DNA from: Hanleya hanleyi
Lineage: Eukaryota; Mollusca; Polyplacophora; Lepidopleurida; Hanleyidae
Length of the DNA: 64,000 nucleotides
Assembly (NCBI GenBank): GCA_036873755.1
Contig: JAVTVY010039234.1
Span: 62,001 to 126,000, forward strand
Direction of reading: 5' to 3'
The notes beneath the pieces are model-generated. The model was not told where the DNA came from. It saw nothing but the letters and a program-made list of their open reading frames with translations, and searched no databases. Position numbers and translations under genes: made by a program. Positions 22,354-32,427 of the stretch are shown here, one piece after another. The first letter of the stretch is position 1; each line of letters starts with the position of its first letter.

Positions 22354-23259
22354 GACGCAGAGAATGGACGTTCGGCATTCTGTCTCAGACAATCGGCGGG
22401 TGAACATCGTGCGGGAGAGCACAGAGACAGGATCGCCGCAAATGCGCCGAATGTGCCGAAAGTGCCGAAAGTGCCGAATTGACTGCCGAAACAGCACCGA
22501 ACCATCCGCCGAAGGGTTGGAAAGCCGGGAGCTAAGCCATAGCTTGGGGATAATAGATACTAACACGCACAGTATCTGAAGACGAGATGTCCATCAACGG
22601 GAAATACGGAGCACCAAATATCCAACACTGCAGCCCATCACACAAATACCATTTTACATGATTACATATACTTGTCCACATACAAGATCGTCGGCCTTAG
22701 GGACGGAATAGATCTAATCACACTCATCTACACTAGTTACCTACAGGCCTCGGCTAGAGGTGACGGATAACACAAGCTTACATCCACTGTACATATTTAC
22801 ACTGCCGCAGGACTCGAATTATGCTTTGCCGCTATTACTTTGAATGCTATTACAAATCATTGATATTAATTGACATTACACTGTAGACCAGGGCCTTATT
22901 ACCACATATATATGCAGACAATCTGAGCCTATTAACCCATCCTTGGGTCAACGCCGTGAGGGTCGAAGTCGGGTCGCCGAAGACGTGAAGTCTGCCGAGC
23001 CGAAGACGGGTCGCCGAAGACGGGCCGCCGAAGACGTGAAGTCTGCCGAGCCGAAAGGGGTCGCCGCCGAATTCGGGCCGCGGAATTCGGGTCGCCGAAG
23101 ACGTGAGATCTGCCGAGCCGAAAAGGGCTGCCGCCGAAGACGCTGTGGTGTGCCGTACGGGCCGACGCCACCGAAGGGCTACTGCTAAGAGAGGCAGTGA
23201 TACGGAGAGGATTCCAGAGACAATTAATAACGCTTAGATGAATTGGGCCGTGTAACTCA

Positions 23260-24168
23260 AAATGTCTTACGGAAGAGCTTGATGCTAAAGGTCACATACC
23301 GTACAGACATGTATCCACATGGGATTTCTCGACTCTCTATACTACAATCCCTCATCAGGACCTTATTGACCGTCTAAGTTCATTAATAGTATCTGTGTTC
23401 AAGAAAACTGATCGTAGATATATTAATGTCGGAAGCCATAAAGCATTCTTTAGCTCGACTACATACAAGAGATATCATTCATGGGATGTTTCTTTGTTTA
23501 TAGAGTTGCTTGAATTTCTCATTAAAAATATCTATGTGAAATTTGGCAACACAATATATCAGCAGCATATAGGTATTCCAATGGGTACTAATTGTGCACC
23601 CCTGTTGGCTGACCTGTATCTGTTCTCTTATGAATATGACTATATGCAGGCGCTTTCAAAAACCGATCCATTCAAAGCCCGTTCCTTCTCATTCACCAAA
23701 CGCTATATAGACGATCTTCTCGCTGTGGATAATCGCTATATAAATGACGCAGTGAAGGATATATATCCACCTTCACTGGATTTGAAGGAAACTACAGATA
23801 GCCCTACAGGCACATCTTATTTAGATCTCTATCTCTATAAAAATGAAGCGGGCATTCTCTCTCGTCGACTTTATGACAAAAGAGATGATTACAATTTCGA
23901 CATCGTAAACTATCCCTTTCTGGATAGTAATATTCCAGTGGGACCTGCATATGGCGTATACATATCTCGCTTAGTAGCATTTGCTAGATCCTGTGTTAAA
24001 TGTGATGATTTTAATCAACGTCACAAAACATTGTTGCAGAAACTTATAAAACAGGGCTATTCCACCAAGCGCCTCCACTCAAAGTTTCTCAAATTTGGCG
24101 ATACATATCGCCTGCTGATAGCAAAATACGAACGTAGCGTGCAAGATCTATGGCGCTACGTTTCGTAA
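23260..24168 (+). CDS. Reverse transcriptase of the inserted element (5' incomplete)
   Basis: The frame is open from the insertion boundary (23260) to TAA at 24166-24168, about 300 codons with no internal stop. There is no genuine start: the frame simply begins in the truncated element. Motif A is STWDFSTLYTTIPHQDL (about 23323-23375), motif B is IGIPMGTNCAPLLADLYLF (about 23572-23628), and the catalytic box is RYIDDLLAV (about 23701-23728), all with the expected Asp residues. It continues through SYLDLYLYKNE, a YDKRDDYNFDIVNYPF segment and a basic C-terminus. The DFSTLYTTIP and GIPMGTNCAPL wording is characteristic of a divergent metazoan RT group. I think it is Penelope-related, but the clade is uncertain. 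It is the least damaged RT in the window. Confidence 0.8.
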   Translation, partial: KCLTEELDAKGHIPYRHVSTWDFSTLYTTIPHQDLIDRLSSLIVSVFKKTDRRYINVGSHKAFFSSTTYKRYHSWDVSLFIELLEFLIKNIYVKFGNTIYQQHIGIPMGTNCAPLLADLYLFSYEYDYMQALSKTDPFKARSFSFTKRYIDDLLAVDNRYINDAVKDIYPPSLDLKETTDSPTGTSYLDLYLYKNEAGILSRRLYDKRDDYNFDIVNYPFLDSNIPVGPAYGVYISRLVAFARSCVKCDDFNQRHKTLLQKLIKQGYSTKRLHSKFLKFGDTYRLLIAKYERSVQDLWRYVS

Positions 24169-24328
24169 CTTGTGTCTAATTCCGCTTAACCCGGGGCTAG
24201 GGGCCGTATGAACCCATGTACTTCAAGATCCTCATGGTACTCATCTGAACAGTCACAATCAAAGCGTGACTGAAATGCATCTTTTTTTTAGATGACGACT
24301 CTATAACGAATATTATGGATTAAGAATA

Positions 24329-24570
24329 TTGATCAGCGATACGGATTTGATATTTCTGGAACATCATGATGTCTTGCCGGCATCATTGAAAACTGTTGAC
24401 CGCTTCTCTCTTGCAGGAAACAAGCCTATGTGTATGTATACTATGATTGTCTTTTTGAATTTGGTGCTAATACTGTTATGTGGAAAATGGAATAGGTCTT
24501 TGGATTATGGACGCGGATATTCTCTAATGGACGACGGCTGGATTATGAATGACGGACTAGACGCTTGTAA
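24329..24570 (+). other. Possible small ORF 3' of the RT, with a hydrophobic segment
   Basis: A frame within the conserved 3' region encodes LPASLKTVDRFSLAGNKP, then a hydrophobic run MYTMIVFLNLVLILL (a plausible transmembrane segment), then WNRSLDYGRGYSLMDDGW. The same peptide is readable in the 17.4-kb copy with few changes and is broken in the 9.6-kb copy. It continues past the insertion edge into LTR sequence, so its stop is not native. Whether it is ever translated is unknown. Confidence 0.35.
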
Positions 24571-25049
24571 TTCCATACAGTCCGGGGCTACGCCTACGAC
24601 CGGAGGGGAACCAGAGACGCCGTACCATACCACGACGAGAGCCAGTCTGGACGAGACTGGGTAGTGACGCGTCATAGATAGGGTCTCATGTATATATTGT
24701 ATATTATTCGTCTTTCTCTTAAGATAAAGATAACACTTAACGATAACTACCTCTAGAGTAGGGATCTTTATTACAGGTATTGTGCGCGTACAGAGCTGTG
24801 TACATAGCAGAATACAATATTATTACTTTATTATTGCCTTGGTTGTTTCTACAGGTCCCTCCCATCCTACCTCCTCGATCCAGACAAGGTGACAGGTTGA
24901 ATCGGACCTTCCTCGTTGGCCAATTCCAGTCATACGAGACTGCGTTCACATCAGCCTGACAATTTGTCACAGGGGCCTGAGACCAGGCCGCCTCAAGTCT
25001 CGTGTACACTGCGAGGATAGACGTTTTCTGACCGCTCGAACGTCACAAC

Positions 25050-25066
25050 TGGTGGCAGCGGTGGGA
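25050..25066 (+). promoter_or_regulatory. Primer binding site, tRNA-Leu type
   Basis: TGGTGGCAGCGGTGGGA, two bases after the LTR end, is the reverse complement of a metazoan tRNA-Leu 3' end (TCCCACCGCTGCCACCA, recalled for the AAG isoacceptor). This position and the leading TGG are diagnostic for minus-strand priming in LTR retroelements. Confidence 0.8.
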
Positions 25067-25253
25067 TGGCCAACACCGGGAAACCGATGGAGAAGGGACC
25101 ACGCTGGGAAGAAACCAGAAGCCCAAGCATGATGACTATGGGAGATGTCGGCGCCGAACTACGTCCGGCGGTCCGCTGTCATGGAGGACGAGAAACCAGC
25201 GGCAGCTGTCCACAACGCCAACTCCAAGGGACCGAGAAGAGTCACGACGAGGA

Positions 25254-27155
25254 GTGGGGACCGGGCGATCAGCGACTGAGGCGCCGAAAAGAGTGGATTT
25301 GCTGGACCTGTCTACAGTAGAGCTAGGCACGGTGCTATTAGCTCCTCCGTCTGACCTGACGGCGATTCCTTCGCGTGAGATGTTATCCAGCCTGAATGGG
25401 AGTTATCGAGCCCCTAAAGACCCTGGTTCTGAAAACCACGGTCTCGGGGGCCGATACGAACACCGTGACGACGATTCGACCGTACAGATGATGGAAGAGA
25501 TTACCGAGCTACGACAAACCATGGGGTCTATGGCCAGGACGCTCCAGTCGAGTGTATCGATGCTAACGAGCCAGATATCCAAAATCACCGACAGCCACAT
25601 GCGGGAAAGAGAGGCAATCAGACGACCGGACACTGAAGACGACGCCGCAGAGCTGAATGCGAGTTGTGGAACTGCCGAAATGGTTGGTGATTACCGCCGA
25701 ACCGAATATATGTCCGGGTCGCAGCAGGGTTGCGCTCAGACGCCACCGTCGCCGAAGAGAGGACGAGATGAGCCCATGAGCTGGAGGCAGCCATTACAGA
25801 CATCGACCCCTGCGGTTGAGGCGAGGCGACCGATGTTGACGGCGGCAAAGGCTGCTACCTATGATGGGACAACGCCATTACGGGATTATCTCTCCCATTT
25901 CGACCACTGTGCTGTTATCAATGGATGGACATACTCACAACGGGGTCAATATCTGGCCGTCGCTCTCCGAGGATCTGCCCAGCAGCTGTTAGCCAGCGTG
26001 AAATCAGAACCAGGGAGTGCTGACTATGGACGATTGAGGGATGCCTTGGAGAAGCGTTTTGCCCCGCCGAATCAACTAGATTTGTACAAAACGCAGTTAA
26101 AACCCAGATACCGAGAGAAGTCAGAAGATCTTCCGGGCCTAGCTCAGGCATTATTTCGGCTTGCACAACAGCAATATCCCGATGCCGGGGATGACGTACA
26201 GGATACCTTGGCAAAGGATCAGTTTTTGGAGGCTATTGGAGACGAACTTAGATTTCTTGTATGGCAGACGCGGCCGAAGACCTTAGATGCAGCTGTACAC
26301 TCTGCTGTAGAAGTAGAAGCATTCAAGTCCTCGCAACGCCGTAAGACTTGGGAAACCGCGAAGTCCACGGTTCCTAGTAAAGATGAGGGATTAGCTGCAA
26401 CCTCCGAGGATGACGAAGAATCTGAAGCTCGCCTGAGAAAACAGATCATAGAATTGATGGAAGAAATAATGCGAAAGTCTCAGCCTCTACCACAGCGACG
26501 ACCGCAAAGATACGCCAGAGGCCAGCAACGGACGTATGGGAATCGGGAACGAAGTAATGCTTGCTGGTCGTGCGGTAGAAAGGGTCAATACCGGGGGGGC
26601 TGCCCGGATGTATCCAAAGCAGATGACTCTAAATCGCCGAGATTGCCCAAGAGTCCTCCCAAAGTTAATACTTCCAGGGAAGCTGGACTCTATTTGTCTG
26701 CCCAGATCGGGCCAGTGAAGATGTGGTGTTGTGTTGACACGGGGGCGTCGATATCCCTCCTGAGCGAGAAAGTATACCAGCAGCTGAGTCCGCGGCTCAG
26801 ACCAGCCTTGAGTAGCCCATCTTACGCTAGTATTCGTATGGCTGACGGTACGCTGATGCCCCTGAAAGGTGAAGCTGATTTTAAAATCACTATTGACGGT
26901 ACCACACGAACACAGAAGATGATAGTCGGAGATCTAACAGTGGACGCTCTTCTAGGGTACGACTTCCTCAGCACCCACGGTACCAAGATCGACACGGAGC
27001 GCCACACGGTCAAGTATGGTGGCCGCTACATCCAATGCGAGGTCGTGGGGAGCGCAGGCTGTTACCGGGTAGCCGTGACCGAGACTGTGACTATTCCTGC
27101 TGGAGCCGAAGCCGTTGTGACAGGAAAAGTTCGTGGGGCCTACCAGGCGAGGTAG
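25254..27155 (+). CDS. gypsy gag and protease region
   Basis: A 633-codon frame with no internal stop, though it opens on GTG. An ATG at 25066 in another frame (MANTGKPMEK...) may be the original gag start with a frameshift before 25320. The gag core is at about residues 200-385 (AATYDGTTPLRDYLSHF to VHSAVEVEAFKSSQ). A single zinc-knuckle-like motif sits near 437 (CWSCGRKGQYRGGC), where the usual His is Gln. The aspartic protease has DTGAS at about 495 and LLGYDFLSTHG near 596. The frame ends at 27155 just after the protease, and pol continues in another frame with one base of slippage near 27130, probably a mutation because protease and RT normally share a frame. Confidence 0.82.
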   Translation: MGTGRSATEAPKRVDLLDLSTVELGTVLLAPPSDLTAIPSREMLSSLNGSYRAPKDPGSENHGLGGRYEHRDDDSTVQMMEEITELRQTMGSMARTLQSSVSMLTSQISKITDSHMREREAIRRPDTEDDAAELNASCGTAEMVGDYRRTEYMSGSQQGCAQTPPSPKRGRDEPMSWRQPLQTSTPAVEARRPMLTAAKAATYDGTTPLRDYLSHFDHCAVINGWTYSQRGQYLAVALRGSAQQLLASVKSEPGSADYGRLRDALEKRFAPPNQLDLYKTQLKPRYREKSEDLPGLAQALFRLAQQQYPDAGDDVQDTLAKDQFLEAIGDELRFLVWQTRPKTLDAAVHSAVEVEAFKSSQRRKTWETAKSTVPSKDEGLAATSEDDEESEARLRKQIIELMEEIMRKSQPLPQRRPQRYARGQQRTYGNRERSNACWSCGRKGQYRGGCPDVSKADDSKSPRLPKSPPKVNTSREAGLYLSAQIGPVKMWCCVDTGASISLLSEKVYQQLSPRLRPALSSPSYASIRMADGTLMPLKGEADFKITIDGTTRTQKMIVGDLTVDALLGYDFLSTHGTKIDTERHTVKYGGRYIQCEVVGSAGCYRVAVTETVTIPAGAEAVVTGKVRGAYQAR

Positions 27156-28459
27156 GGATGATTGAAAACGAACCGGAGTTTACCCAGAAGACAGGAGCCA
27201 TGGTGGCCAGGGTCCTCACCGAGGTCGACCGTGACTGCGAAGTGACCCTGAGGTTCCTCAACTTGTCCTCAGATCCGACTGTAGTCCAGGCCGGGACGCT
27301 TTGCGGTCGTATGGGTGAAGTAGAAGTAGTGGAAGACCAAGTTTCGAATGCGGCCGAAGCGTCGACGCCGAGCCGTGCGAAACCTAGTAGACAGAGGCCC
27401 GCCGTGCCGACCAGCGCATGTCCAGAACATCTTACAGATCTGGTTCGACGATCCAGCGAAGGCCTAGAGACCGACCAAGCCCTGGATGTAGAAGATTTGG
27501 TCATCCGATATACTGACCTGTTCGCTAAGGACGACACTGATCTAGGTCGAACGACGAAGGTACAACATCACATAAAGACTGGAAATGCACCACCCATCCG
27601 CATTCCTCCGAGGCGACCGCCGATTCACGCCCGTGAAATGATCGATGAGCAAGTTGAAGACATGTTACAGCCATCCAGTGGACCGTGGTCAGCGCCGGTA
27701 GTTTTGGTGAAAAAGAAGGACGGGAAAATGCGCTTCTGCGTTGATTACCGTGCTTTGAGCAAGATCACAGAGAAGGATGCTTACCCGTTGCCGAGGATCG
27801 ACGACTCTCTGGATTCTTTAGCAGGTGCCAGTTGGCGGAGTACCCTGGACTTAATGTCAGGGTACTGGCAAGTTGAAGTGTCCCCCGAAGATAGATGCAA
27901 GACAGCCTTTGCAACGAGGAAAGGTCTGTACCAGTTCCGAGTTATGCCGTTCGGGCTCTGCAATGCGCCCGGGACCTTTGAGCGTCTAATGGAAGCCATC
28001 CTAGCAGGACTCCATTATGATACGTGTCTCGTCTACCTTGACGAAATCATTGTTTTTGGACGGACGTTTGACGAGATGATCCGGCGTCTTGATGGGGTCT
28101 TCGAAAGGTTAAAACTGCATGGTCTTAAGCGCAAGCCGTCCAAGTGCGTTATAGGGGCACGACAAGTCCTTTATCTAGGCCACGTGGTATCACAGAATGG
28201 GATTGGAACTGACCCACAGAAAATCCGTGCTGTGCGAGACTGGCCTCCGCCCGTTTCGCAGACCGAGGTTCGGAGCTTCCTGGGTTTCTGCAGCTACTAT
28301 CGACGTGTCATCCGGGATTTTGCCACCATTGCAGCGCCGCTGCATACGTTAACTGAAAAGAAGAAAGTTCGACACCCTGAAAGACAAGCTGACAACCGCT
28401 CCTGTGCTTGCTATGCCAGACTTCAGACTCCCTTTCATTTTGGACACGGACGCGAGTAA
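27035..28459 (+). pseudogene. gypsy reverse transcriptase, catalytic Asp changed
   Basis: Homology starts around 27130, overlapping the end of the gag-protease frame. RT landmarks: PPRRPPIHAREMIDEQVEDM, GPWSAPVVLVKKKDG, MRFCVDYRALSKIT (about residue 230), STLDLMSGYWQVEV with the motif A Asp, FRVMPFGLCNAPGTFERLM, and YLDE at 28034-28045 where the family has YLDD. Loss of the second Asp should abolish polymerisation. The frame runs off into meaningless codons after about 28364, where RNase H continues in another frame. Several residues normally between the RT connection and RNase H are missing at that point, so a short deletion accompanies the shift. Confidence 0.88.
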
Positions 28460-29570
28460 CTATGGCATCGGGGCCGTTTTGTCACAGGTGATAGATGGAG
28501 AAGAGAAGGTCGTGGCGTACGCCAGCCGCGTGTTGTCGAAGGCCGAACGAGCCTACTGTGTGACGAGAAGAGAACTGCTGGCTGTTGTGCATTTCGTCAA
28601 ATGCTTTCGACACTACCTGTTTGGGCGGAAGTTTTTGCTTCGCACCGATCACGGCTCGCTGAGATGGCTCATGCGGTTCAAGGAACCGGAGGGACAGCTG
28701 GCCCGTTGGATTCAGGCCCTTGGCGTCTACGATTTCAACCTCGAGCATCGTCCGGGTAGAAAACATGGCAACGCCGACGCACTGAGTCGTATCCCATGCA
28801 AACAGTGTGGTCGATCAAGCAGCGATGACGTTCAGGCAGCCGCCCGTGTGATTCAGATGGTGTCGCCAACCGAAGGGTTCGGCCGAGCTCAGGCCGAAGA
28901 TCCCGACCTACAACGTGTTCTCGACTGGGTGCGGCAAGGTAGCCGACCAAACCGGGAAGACGTCAGTCCGTACGGACTCGTCACGAAGAGCCTGTGGGGT
29001 GCCTTCGATATGTTGGAGATTTGCGATTCGCTGCTGGTTAGACGTTGGGTGGATGACCGTGGTAAGGTCAAGCGACGACTGCTGGTTGTACCTCGTTCCT
29101 TGCGCTGTAAAGTGTTAAGAGAGTGCCACGACGGTCCCACCGGTGGACATCTCGGAGTAAAGAAGACTTTAGCGAAGGTGAGGCAGGCCTATACCTGGCC
29201 TGGCCTGCAGACGGACATACGCCAATGGTGCCGAAGTTGCGATGTATGTAACAGAAGAAAGCAGGCTGGACGCAAACCGCGAGGACCACACAGTGGACAG
29301 ATGACTGGTTGTCCGGGAGAGAGGATCGCAGTTGACATCCTTGGGCCAATGCCCGAGACGGGCAGTGGAAACCAGTATATTGCGGTCATCGGAGACTATT
29401 TTACCCGTTGGGTCGAAGCAGTTGCCATGCCCAACCAAGAAGCTCCTACTGTTGCACAGGCTGTGGTGGAACACTATGTGACCAAGTTCGGTGTTCCGAT
29501 GGCGATCCCAGACCATGCCGCCAGTTTGAGAGCCGTGTCTTCAAAGGGATGTGCCGAATTTTGGGGATGA
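28404..29570 (+). pseudogene. gypsy RNase H and integrase N-terminal and core region
   Basis: RNase H begins in this frame near 28364 and shows LDTDASNYGIGAVLSQ, the TRRELLAVV Glu motif and RTDHGSLRWL. Integrase follows: the HHCC zinc domain has HDGPTGGHLG (about residue 242) and CRSCDVCNRRK, and the DDE core has its first Asp in AVDILGP (about 311) and YFTRWVEA. The second core motif is broken by a one-base change near 29505-29525 (reading PDHAAS), after which this frame drifts and ends at 29570. The RNase H residues needed for catalysis appear present, but the frame breaks on both sides make the polyprotein non-functional. Confidence 0.87.
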
Positions 29571-30478
29571 GGAAGACAAGGACGACGCCATACCACCCCC
29601 AATCAAATGGCATGACTGAGCGGTTCAACAGAACATTAGCCCAAATGCTACATGCCAGTGTTGACCGCCATCCAAGCGACTGGGACTTGCATATACCGCT
29701 TGTAGTGATGTCCTATCGTGCTACAGCCCATGTGACGACAGGTTTCTCGCCGAATATGATGGTGTTCGGGAGAGAAGTCTCTCTGCCGTCTCACTTGGTA
29801 CTGGGATCTCCTCCACGTCAGCAAGTGGAACCTACACAGTGGGTAGAAGAACTACGGGACGAGATGGACGAGATTCATCGTAACGCCCGAGAAGTGAGTG
29901 GGAAGAGCCTGCGGCGCCAGAAGCGGGTATATGATAGCAAGGCCTTTCCGCAAAAGTATAAACCTGGATATCAGGTTTACCTGTACATTTCTGCTCCAAG
30001 ACGTGGAGAGAATCGGAAACTACGAGACGGTTGGGCAGGACCATACGTGATAATGGAAGCTCTCACGGACGTGACCTACCGCATTGCAGATGCGGACGGA
30101 GGTCTCCGGGTTGTTCACCATGACAAGCTGAAGCCTTTCTATGCTCGTGAGATGTCCACCAGTGAGTCAGAAGAAACGTCTGGCGACGATGGAGATGTAG
30201 AATCAGATGATAGCGTCGGACATGGGGCTATCTTTCCTTACCCCATGGAACCATCGACTGTCGTCAGAACGCCGACTGTTGACCGGCGACCTCGATTGAC
30301 CCGGGGCGGGCGTGAGATACGACGACCACGGAGATTTGCCGATTTCGAGGTTGATTTGCAGTCTGCATCACCATTGGATCTCGAGATGGAAGCTTTACCC
30401 CCGGCCGAGGCCGAGACAGAACCGCGGCGGACGACCCGAGGTCGAGAGATTAGACGCCCCGCGCGTTATCGGGATTAA
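29408..30478 (+). pseudogene. gypsy integrase C-terminal part and pol tail
   Basis: Homology begins around 29515 (QFESRVFKG). It includes TPYHPQSNGMTERFNRTL with the catalytic Glu, the integrase C-terminal GPY-type module (RKLRDGWAGPYVIME, YRIADADGGLRVVHHDKL), and an acidic then Arg-rich tail with two copies of RGREIRRP-like text, ending in TAA at 30476-30478. No chromodomain is visible. About 230 bp separate the stop from the 3' LTR, and no strong polypurine tract stands out: GAAGGCGTGGGTAG just before 30709 is the best candidate. Confidence 0.87.
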
Positions 30479-30708
30479 TGTAATTCGGCAGTGTTTGGTC
30501 AGTGCCGTGAAGCAGGGACCTGATGTCTCCTCCTTCAGTGACGACCCAGCAGACCGCTGGGAGGAACGTCTGATGTAATTCTACCGTATTGAAGCCTTTG
30601 CTATTATACAGAGGACTATCTACACTGCGTGTTAATTCTATGCACCCGTGATTGGTAGCTGTGCCGAGCTCCACGACGAGGGCGTCGTGTTTTCGAAGGC
30701 GTGGGTAG

Positions 30709-32427
30709 TGTGACGAAAATGTCCGTGACCTGGAGAATGTCATTTTCGTTCTACGCTGACATTCTAAATAGCATTGTGAATGGACCGATAATGGTGCATA
30801 TTCGACTTACCTGTATTAACTGTGCGCTGAAACTTTCAGCGAGGGACGTGTAAATATGCCTGACACGCATCTTGCATCGAAACCGGGCGAGAGAAGTCGA
30901 ACTCTGTTGATCCGACACGAAATCCAACACCGCCTGAGTCTATACTTTCGCTTTTGCAGGCTGCCATGTTTGAGCGCGCAAGGGATTCTGGGAGCCAGAG
31001 CCTATATAAGACGCAGAGAATGGACGTTCGGCATTCTGTCTCAGACAATCGGCGGGTGAACATCGTGCGGGAGAGCACAGAGACAGGATCGCCGCAAATG
31101 CGCCGAATGTGCCGAAAGTGCCGAAAGTGCCGAATTGACTGCCGAAACAGCGCCGAACCATCCGCCGAAGGGTTGGAAAGCCGGAAGCTAAGCCATAGCT
31201 TGGGGATAATAGATACTAACACGCACAGTATCTGAAGACGAGATGTCCATCAACGGGAAATACGGAGCACCAAATATCCCACACTGCAGCCCATCACACA
31301 AATACCATTTTACATGATTACATATACTTGTTCACATACAAGATCGTCGGCCTTAGGGACGGAATAGATCTAATCACACTCATCTACACTAGTTACCTAC
31401 AGGCCTCGGCTAGAGGTGACGGATAACACAAGCTTACATCCACTGTACATATTTACACTGCCGCAGGACTCGAATTATGCTTTGCCGCTATTACTTTGAA
31501 TGCTATTACAAATCATTGATATTAATTGACATTACACTGTAAGGTAATAATACGCCCCCGAGACCAGGGCCTTATTACCACATATATATGCAGACAATCT
31601 GAGCCTATTAACCCATCCTTGGGTCAACGCCGTGAGGGCCGAAGTCGGGTCGCCGAAGACGTGAAGTCTGCCGAGCCGAAGACGGTTCGCCGAAGACGGG
31701 CCGCCGAAGACGTGAAGTCTGCCGAGCCGAAAGGGGTCGCCGCCGAATTCGGGCCGCCGAATTCGGGTCGCCGAAGACGTGAGGTCTGCCGAGCCGTAAG
31801 GGGCTGCCGCCGAAGACGCTGTGGTGTGCCGTACGGGCCGACGCCACCGAAGGGCTACTGCTAGGAGTAGGCAGTGATACGGAGAGGATTCCAGAGACGA
31901 TTAATAACGCTTAGATGAATTGGGCCGTGTAACCTTAGACACGGTAGACGTTCCATACAGTCCGGGGCTACGCCTACGACCGGAGGGGAACCAGAGACGC
32001 CGTACCATACCACGACGAGAGCCAGTCTGGACGAGACTGGGCCGTGACGCGTCATAGATAGGGTCTCATGTATATATTGTATATTATTCGTCTTTCTCTT
32101 AAGATAAAGATAACACTTAACGATAACTACCTCTAGAGTAGGGATCTTTATTACAGGTATTGTGCGCGTACAGAGCTGTGTACATAGCAGAATACAATAT
32201 TATTACTTTATTATTGCCTTGGTTGTTTCTACAGGTCCCTCCCATCCTACCTCCTCGATCCAGACAAGGTGACAGGTTGAATCGGACCTTCCTCGTTGGC
32301 CAATTCCAGTCATACGAGACTGCGTTCACATCAGCCTGACAATTTGTCACAGGGGCCTGAGACCAGGCCGCCTCAAGTCTCGTGTACACCGCAAGGATAG
32401 ACGTTTTCTGACCGCTCGAACGTCACA
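30709..32427 (+). repeat. 3' LTR of the gypsy element (intact, 1719 bp)
   Basis: Starts TGTGACG at 30709 and ends CGTCACA at 32427, with TATATAA at 31003-31009. It carries a 24-bp block near 31541-31565 that the 5' LTR lacks, and 17 bp (about 31933-31949) lost from the 5' copy by the RT-element insertion. GCCGAAGACG-type minisatellite text lies at about 31640-31830. Confidence 0.92.

Larger units (their letters stand above)
23257..24570 (+). mobile_element. RT element inserted in the 5' LTR (Penelope-like or related, 5'-truncated)
   Basis: Comparison with the intact 3' LTR shows the insertion replaces 17 bp of LTR (CTTAGACACGGTAGACG, about 31933-31949), so it produced a small target deletion rather than a duplication. 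The 5' end is truncated inside the RT coding region. The 3' end GACGCTTGTAA is shared with copies at 9420-9835 and 17105-17637. About 400 bp of conserved sequence follows the RT stop. No tail repeat is obvious. Confidence 0.8.
22052..25047 (+). repeat. 5' LTR of the gypsy element, interrupted by an RT element
   Basis: The LTR proper is 22052-23256 plus 24571-25047, about 1.68 kb. It matches the 3' LTR with few differences, apart from a 24-bp block near 31541-31565 absent here and the 1.3-kb insertion. It contains GCCGAA-rich minisatellite text (about 22440-22520 and 22960-23140) that yields spurious Arg-rich frames. LTRs of this length are long for Ty3/gypsy elements. Confidence 0.9.
22052..32427 (+). 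mobile_element. Ty3/gypsy LTR retrotransposon, complete but decayed
   Basis: Two LTRs (22052-25047, interrupted, and 30709-32427) start TGTGACG and end CGTCACA. The flanks carry a 4-bp duplication TTAT: the left flank ends GAATATTAT and the right flank starts TTATACTTTT. An uninterrupted GAATATTATACTTTTGCTC survives in the neighbouring satellite near 32870, showing the empty site. Internal order is PBS, gag, protease, RT, RNase H, integrase with GPY-type module, then a charged tail. No envelope gene is seen. Disabling changes include at least three frameshifts and a catalytic RT substitution. The order RT-RNH-IN is that of Ty3/gypsy, not copia. Confidence 0.92.

Noticed and set aside
22159..22579. 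Arg-rich frames of 126-135 codons in the LTRs (also 30836-31235, 22932-23188, 31526-31864)
   Set aside because: They arise on both strands from GCCGAA-type minisatellite text and recur identically in both LTRs, which are non-coding.
27091..29516. Minus-strand frames opposite the gypsy pol region
   Set aside because: They are shadows of the GC-rich pol coding sequence and have no domains of their own.
22052..32427. Endogenous retrovirus with envelope
   Set aside because: The region between integrase and the 3' LTR is only about 230 bp, and no signal peptide or transmembrane coding sequence was found.
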